Program-made: the position numbers and the translations under genes
Source of the DNA: Nymphalis io
Lineage: Eukaryota > Arthropoda > Insecta > Lepidoptera > Nymphalidae
Direction of reading: 5' to 3'
DNA length: 64,000 nt
Assembly: GCF_905147045.1 (NCBI RefSeq)
Contig: NC_065897.1
Span: 10,245,001-10,309,000 of the forward strand
In this document: positions 57,898 through 64,000 of the stretch, in pieces
Numbering within the stretch: position 1 is the stretch's first letter
How the letters are laid out: every line of letters begins with the position of its first letter
The notes under the pieces: model-generated
What the model was told of the DNA's origin: nothing
The model's input: only the letters and a program-made list of their open reading frames with translations
Databases searched by the model: none

Positions 57898-60800
57898 GTA
57901 AGTTTGTGATTTCTGTTGATAAGAGACGTATGTTTATCTTAATTCGTGCTTAACTCAGGATTGTCTCACGGCCGTGGAATGAAACTTCCATTATTGTACT
58001 TCTCCAAGGGCTCGGGTAAGTCCTGTTATCTATACATCTTGCTTTAAATATAGAAGACCGGTTTTTGCCCTTACTAACCTTCGCTATTATTAATGACTCT
58101 GTTAATAAGCTATATTATATTTGATAAACATTTATGCAATGTGCAACAATTGTGATACTTTAAACTTATAAAATATTTAAAGCAGTGCTACATATAGAGA
58201 GATGTTATCGATTATTTAAAGCAATGAATAGTAATCAAAGTTATTATAATTAATTATGTGAAGGAAAACTGTACACAATACGCAATATCTTAGATAAAGA
58301 TCTGATTTATTAATAATAAACATAATTATATATAATAATAAGCAATCGTAGAAAAATTTACAATGGTTTGAATTTACCTTATGATAAAAGGTAAGAACAA
58401 ATAAAATATATTGTTTTATAAACAAACCTTCATCTTGAATCAAGGTGATGTACACGGAGTTATGGCGTGCTGTGGTGTAAATACAACTAAATTTATTCAT
58501 ACATACACGCCCGCCATGCCGGCGATACGCAGTAAACAAACACTCGCTCTACTTCTAGCTAAATCATGAGTGGACATTAACTTTGTCAAATGTTTATTAT
58601 ATCTTAGCTTATGACCATTCAAATGTTACAAATTACATAAATATACTAGATAAAATATAATATCTCAATATTTGTAATCGTAGTAAATAGTTCATGCTAT
58701 AATTACATCATTCCCTTATCTGTGCTTACACTTTAAACTTTCGCGATGTATGTTATTGATATATTATGATATTCGGGTATTATCATAGCTTTTTATTATA
58801 TTGCCCGAAGTTTTGATAGAGCATCAGCTGTCGTATTCACGAGCCGATAATGATAATTTCCATCTTTTTGAACAAATATGCTGAAATGTAAAATCTACAT
58901 TATTATAATTATTAAGATAAATATAAATGTTAAAATATCTTTACAAATAATTGGTTGTTTTTTCATAGAAAAACAACTGAATGATTATTTACATAACAAA
59001 ATTAAAAATAAAATGTTAATAGAATATTCCAATTTAAAAGACAAAATGTAAAAATAATCATCGTATATTAAAGAAAAGTATTTATCTTATAATTTCGCTT
59101 AAGTACTCTTTAATGGGAAATATGTATTTTAAAAATAATATAATACATGTTTATGGCCGCCACCACCAACCCGCATTGGAGCAGCGTGGTGGAATAAGCT
59201 CCAAACCTTCTCCTCAAAAAGAGGAGAGGAGGCCTTTAGCCCAGCAGTGGGACATTCACAGGCTGTTACGGTTATGGCCGCGGCTTTGGATGCGCGCGGG
59301 GTATTGTTAGGTATTTTCTTATGATTCACGCTTGCTTTATACCAAATTTCATCAAAATCGGATCCGTGGTTTAGCCATGAATGCGTAACAGACATACAGA
59401 GTTTTACGTATTTATAATATTAGTTCCCCAAGTTGAAGGTTGTAGGAAGATATGGAACGCAATCGATTTTCCTAAAGTACTTGTAAACGTATAGATAGTA
59501 ACGCACCAATCAATAATATAACCAATTCCAGTCGACCGTGGAATAAAGATAAACAAACTTTAAATATTAATAAAAATCATTTATTAATTGAGCGAAAGCA
59601 AATGAAAAGTTGGCAATATTTGTGTTAGAAACTATATGCTTACAGACTCACCCAATAACACAATATATAACAATTCAATAAAACAACTTTGAAACTAAAC
59701 ATGACATGTTCAACACAAAAATTATAATTTTTTTTTATTTATAGACGTTTGTTTAGCAGAAATTGTTTAGCTGTTGTTCGCTCTAAATCGCATACAAGTG
59801 ATAATTCATGTTTTTATCATATGTACCATTCATATTATTCACATTTTTCTACATACATCTGTACTTGTATTATTTATTTCCTTGTGCAAGCAAAATCGTA
59901 ACAATACTGTCATATATACCTATAATATCATGTAACATGTACCGCAATCATAACCTAAGTTATTATGATAGGCAATTTATTTTATTTTTTGTTACGATGA
60001 TGATTTGACAGGATATATTATATAGTTCACAATGAGAGGAAAGATTCCGAAAAGAGTTCTGGTGCAGAACCAATGGCTTAACGTATTTTCCGGGGCACGG
60101 AAGTGTACATACTTCTATTGTGTTATTGAAAAGTTTTTTTTTTTCATATGCTACCCATTGCTTATAAAATTATGGAAACGAACGAATTGTTTTCATTCTG
60201 CAAAAAGATCGGTGCGATCTATTTATAACCATGCAGCTCGCGACCCCCTTCGGGACGTTTATACGAAGTGGATTATACTAACAGTTGCGTCATAATATGT
60301 CAATATTTTTAAAACAACATAATGCATATTCACAATAATATAGATCTTTTTGAAAGAAACAGTGACAATGATTGTATAAACACGCTTGTTACTCAATGAA
60401 GGCTAAATAGATGATAAAAAACGTGAAAGTAGTGTTCTTTGATTTTCATGCAGGATAAATTTAATTTAATTGTATTTAGTTAAGTATGATGGAAAAGAAT
60501 AACTACTGAGTTTCTTGTCGGTTCTTCTCGGTGGGCTCTATATTCCGAACCATGACGATTCAAAAGTATTTTTATGAGCATACTTGCACATACATAAAGA
60601 GAATTAGTTTCAAGATTTTTGATTGTTATGAACATAGTCATTTACAAAAATTACAATTTCATTACAGTTCTATTACTATTTAATTCATTGATTTTCTTTA
60701 TTTTAAGACGTAATATTTTAAAAAAAATACGCAGGTATTATTACAAGCATTTATCATATTATATAGTGGATATGGGTCAAATATTGCATCTGAATTTTAA

Positions 60801-63223
60801 GCCATTTTCAACCGATTTGAGTTTGAAATTACACACTAACTTCCTACTATTGCTGATGATAATATTTTTTGCAAAAGGACATATATTATTATATGACATA
60901 GCTTTAAGTGGCCATAGTAAGGTAACTATGACAATAATATCACGATTTTATATTTCGAGACACTTTTTGTCTCATTCGTATGATCGTCACGAGGTCTCGT
61001 TAGCTTCGTTTGAAATGATTCATAACGTTCTAATTACATTCGTTTTAATTACTTACATAAATATCTAACATGTTTATCGTTTCAAGTATTTATTTAATTA
61101 ATATTAATCTGTTAGCTATTTAAAAAGCAATATCCCAATATATTTTTCTTTCAAATTTTTAATCTGGTCACAAGATTGTTGCCTAATATAGTAAGTATAC
61201 TGTTTGTTATTGTAAGTGTATATTATATAAATAATAATTATCAATTGATTTCTTCTACAAACCCTCATCAGCGTTAGCTTTCTTTAATGCATTGTAGATA
61301 TTGATATAAATAGCCTTACAGTAAGCTAATTTCTAAAGTGCCCAAGCGTAATTTGCATTCACCTAGACATTAGTGTAATTAGGTGCATTGGAATTTTCCA
61401 ACCTAGTTTGAATACTTTTCTTAATCTTAATAATTACTAATACTACTTATCTTAATAATCCTATTGACTTATAACAATTTATTGTGTTTGTCCAGCCTGT
61501 ACGAATTAAAAATTAATCTATAAAAATGTGTTCCCGCATTGGCATTTTGAATAATTTTAAAACTGTATATACGATATTATTAAAACGATTTTGATATTGT
61601 ATGTTTAATAATTATATACAAGTAATTATATTGTATTTGAAAATATATTAAGATTTAATTATCTCTAAGAATCTTATCCAACCTCATGCGTTGAATACTT
61701 CAATGGTCTAAATTTCTAGAAGCTAAATTACATTGTCACGGACAATGAGTGCACGACGGATGTGATCGTTACACAGATGATGATCGTCTAGAACATATAG
61801 ATTGCATTTTCATATTTGCTATAAACTGTTCATAATAGGACCGTTTTGTGACTTAATTTTTTTATTTACAACGGGAAGGTAGACGGGCAAAGGATGGGCT
61901 TTAAAATGATAAAGTGTTCATATCTGCCCATAAATATTGGCATTGTTACAAGTATAAACCATTCTGTACTACGAATCTAGATATCTAGATATCTAAGACG
62001 TTATGTTCTTACGCCTGTAGTTATCGTAATGCTATCTTAGGAATAAAACACATGAACGCAAAGTATTAATATTTGACAGAAAAATCTGTAATAACAAGCA
62101 ATTTGTTATTTAAACCTAATATATGATAATTATTTTATATGTACCTATAACATTAAACAAAATATCAGACCCGAGATTTTGTTACTTATTTAACGGCTAG
62201 AGAGTGTCTTACTTGACTCCATAAGTAACTAGATAACTAAGATATTATAAATATTTTATTAAAAATATCTTATTTTCTCTATACCATGAAACAACTAATA
62301 TAAACTGTTCGAGTAGTTAATTTCAGTAGCTTGTTTAAATTTTCGAATCGCATATGCTGCAGATGTAAGGATTCTCTCTTAATTTCGAATCTAAAGTGAT
62401 TGCAAAAATACTATTGATTACATTACCATCATTTTTACTATATGTTAGCCTAAAATATTGTTTTCGTACATTTAGTACTTATTTTTGCGCTTAAATCCAA
62501 ATTATTTGCTTTTGCATTATGACATATGTCATTATTTATATCTACCAAAAATAGAATAAGAACTAAAGTCGATCATTGTGGTACACTTTTTATTGGTACA
62601 GGTTCGCTGGATTGTATGCCATTGATGGAAACTTATTAAATTCTTTCACTTTTAAAAATTCTTTTTAAGAATTATGTTGTAGCCTGTCATTTAGGCTATC
62701 CTAATGCTGTGTTTGGACATTTGCAAAATTGGCAAACCCAAAATAAGCATCTATAATAACCGCCTCTAATTAAAAAATCGTTATCGAGAAACATGAAAAC
62801 CCAAACATTCGTATATCGTATACAAATATTAGTATCGTTAGTGGAATTCGATCGGAATTTATAGAAATTGTTTCTACGTGCATAAAGTCTTCGTTATTTT
62901 TTTTCAGCCTTTTGCCGTCCACTGCTGGACGAAAGCCTCTTTTCTTTGAAATCTTAGTTATTACCAAAGTCTATTAACAGGGTGTTTCATACATACCGTT
63001 AGTTCCGGTAAACATTGTTTCACAATAGAATAATATATCGATAAAAAATAATTATAATCTTTACAGCGCCGGTGGGCTTGTAACTGCGGTAGCACCAGTG
63101 GTCATCCGTGGAAATGGCATCTGGGTGGGCTGGTCTGGCTTACATTTGAACAACCTTAACGAGAAGATCCCGGAATCCGATCCCAACGACAAGACACCAA
63201 CCGCTGGACTGCTTTCTAGTAAG
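57767..63223 (+). CDS. Trehalose-6-phosphate synthase, first two coding exons (partial)
   Basis: The enzyme joins UDP-glucose and glucose-6-phosphate to make trehalose-6-phosphate. In insects one protein usually also carries the phosphatase domain; it acts in fat-body cytosol to make blood trehalose. Exons 57767-57897 and 63067-63223 give 96 codons. The product begins MSVTRNSVSRSVCNSKG, then MIVVSNRLPFILKRNEKTGE; the Arg of VSNR contacts glucose-6-phosphate. SAGGLVTAVAPVVIRGNG follows, where GG lies at the UDP-glucose loop, then WVGWSGLHL and EKIPESDPNDKTPTAGLLSS. It is intact so far. The family has about 800-850 residues, so most of the gene lies right of the window. Intron 1 is 5.17 kb. Confidence 0.95.
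57898..59160. other. Trehalose gene intron 1, first part
   Basis: AT-rich; no element recognised before the SINE at 59161. A 107-codon minus frame at 58216-58539 is AT-driven. Confidence 0.45.
59161..59271 (+). repeat. 5'-truncated SINE with 10-bp target duplication
   Basis: It starts within the body (accaacccgcattggagcag) and ends ggctgttacg. ttatggccgc stands before (59151-59160) and after (59272-59281). The tail is nearly identical to the copy at 53192-53494, so the two share a source. Confidence 0.9.
59325..59425. repeat. Dispersed repeat edge
   Basis: 'aaatttcatcaaaatcggat', 'tttagccatgaatgcgtaac' and 'atttataatattag' form the reverse complement of the edge at 6243-6310. Confidence 0.5.
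60030..60300 (+). mobile_element. LINE ORF2 fragment
   Basis: It reads KRSVRSIYNHAARDPLRDVY and then ILTVAS, the segment just before the end of a CR1/Jockey-group ORF2. The same motif continues as TVASQYIFDN at 41680-42150. Upstream the frame runs back through RTNCFHSAK to about 60032. Only this piece is present. Confidence 0.7.
60619..61068 (+). other. 149-codon frame in trehalose intron 1, unidentified
   Basis: Unusually long for such AT-rich DNA. The product is hydrophobic at the start (ITVLLLFNSLIFFILRR), then basic, with a second hydrophobic stretch (TNFLLLLMIIFFAKGHILLY). No family is recognised. It could be a decayed membrane-protein pseudogene, transposon sequence or chance. No splice or expression signals stand out. 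Confidence 0.25.
61069..63066. other. Trehalose gene intron 1, last part
   Basis: AT-rich, with the worn repeat at 61860-62035 and a short 'ttgccgtccactgctggacg' motif near 62916 like the 3' edge of the RTE/SINE families. No gene. Confidence 0.45.
61860..62035 (-). repeat. 290-bp dispersed repeat, old, minus
   Basis: 'gggaaggtagacgggcaaag', 'tctgcccataaatattggca' and 'ctaagacgttatgttctta' follow the reverse-complement order of the consensus. Confidence 0.5.
63067..63223 (+). CDS. Trehalose-6-phosphate synthase exon 2
   Basis: It starts after tctttacag, completes the Ser codon and carries AGGLVTAVAPVV, IWVGWSGLH and PESDPNDKTPTAGLLSSK. It ends in phase 0 before gtgaat. The next exon lies outside the window. 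Confidence 0.93.
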
Positions 63224-64000
63224 GTGAATAGCTTACCTTTATATATTACTTAAACATTGAAATAAAATAACAGCGAGGTTATAAAGTTATTATTATTTTA
63301 TTTTGTTAGTTCCTTAAATTTATTTTTGAAAGTATACTATTAAAGTTAATTTACTATTAAAGTTAATTTTACATCAATATAACAAATTTAATTTGACCTA
63401 AGCATTATTTGAGATAAAGCGATGTATTTGCTTAAGGCAAAAAATATAGTTTATAACATAAATAATTAAAAATTAAAACGTCTTTAAATGTGTAAAAAAA
63501 TAATAGTTTCATAACATTTATATAAACTTCCTTTTAGTAAACAATGATTAAGCATTTTTTTTTTAAATCGGACATGAGATAAACAACTAACTAATATTTT
63601 GTAATATTGTTAATTTTTAATAAAACCACAAATAAAAAGTTTTAAATTATTGTTTTCTGACATATCAAAATAGTTATTTAACGATGATTATTTGTCCTAT
63701 TTTTAAGTATGGAATTGCTTTTCGCTCTACCATTATTTTCCACACTATGTAAATATACAATAGAAGATAATGACTTACGATTAGATTATTACCTGATAGT
63801 TTAAAGAAGAGGCTAGTATAAAGTCATTATGTATTATGCATATATACCTATATTGTAATATAAACGATTGTATTGTTAGGTACAAATAATTATTTAGATA
63901 CTTATATAAAACATTAGCACAAATACGAATGCGTAATCATAGCTTAGTCGTGAAAAGAACGACGCTTTAAACGGATCGATTAGACGAAGAAGAGTCACGA
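63224..64000. other. Trehalose gene intron 2 (start)
   Basis: AT-rich; no further exon recognised before the window ends. Confidence 0.5.

Overview
The window looks like nuclear DNA of a lepidopteran (moth or butterfly). It is strongly AT-rich, its genes are split by introns with GT/AG borders, and it is crowded with repeats of lepidopteran type: tRNA-derived SINEs, 3' ends of CR1/Jockey-, RTE- and R1-like LINEs, a Ty3/gypsy-like LTR element and small MITEs. Species assignment and family names are inference, because no database search was possible.

Three host genes can be read exon by exon. (1) 2721-10073, plus strand: ten exons of an ABCG1/ABCG4-like half ABC transporter, complete except for its N-terminal exon(s). 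(2) 29014-14948, minus strand: a complete four-exon gene of the FAR-17a/AIG1/ADTRP family (245 residues, both catalytic residues present, poly(A) signal just after the stop). Its last intron is 7.65 kb and holds a near-full-length LINE. (3) 57767 onward, plus strand: the first two coding exons of trehalose-6-phosphate synthase, behind a TATA/initiator promoter candidate. The gene runs off the right edge. Genes 1 and 2 converge on a 4.9-kb AT-rich spacer.

Region by region: 1-2720 is AT-rich and carries an R1-like 3' end. 2721-10073 is ABCG, with old repeats in its introns. 10074-14930 is the spacer, with a MITE candidate, hairpins and (TA)n. 14948-29014 is the AIG1-like gene with a LINE, an RTE tail and an unidentified decayed coding segment in its introns. 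29.3-57.4 kb has no recognised host gene and is a transposon landscape. It includes an RTE-like element broken by a second LINE (31.6-33.5 kb) and a Ty3/gypsy-like element (35446-39389) that contains three further insertions and has lost most of pol. 57.4-64 kb is the 5' part of the trehalose gene.

The three host genes do not form a shared pathway that the sequence demonstrates; lipid/sterol export, bioactive-lipid hydrolysis and blood-sugar synthesis are separate. No CRISPR array, operon, rRNA gene or free-standing tRNA gene was seen. No clearly new biological system was found. The best leads are the unidentified decayed coding segment in AIG1 intron 3, the layered LTR element, the trehalose gene 5' region and a few perfect hairpins.
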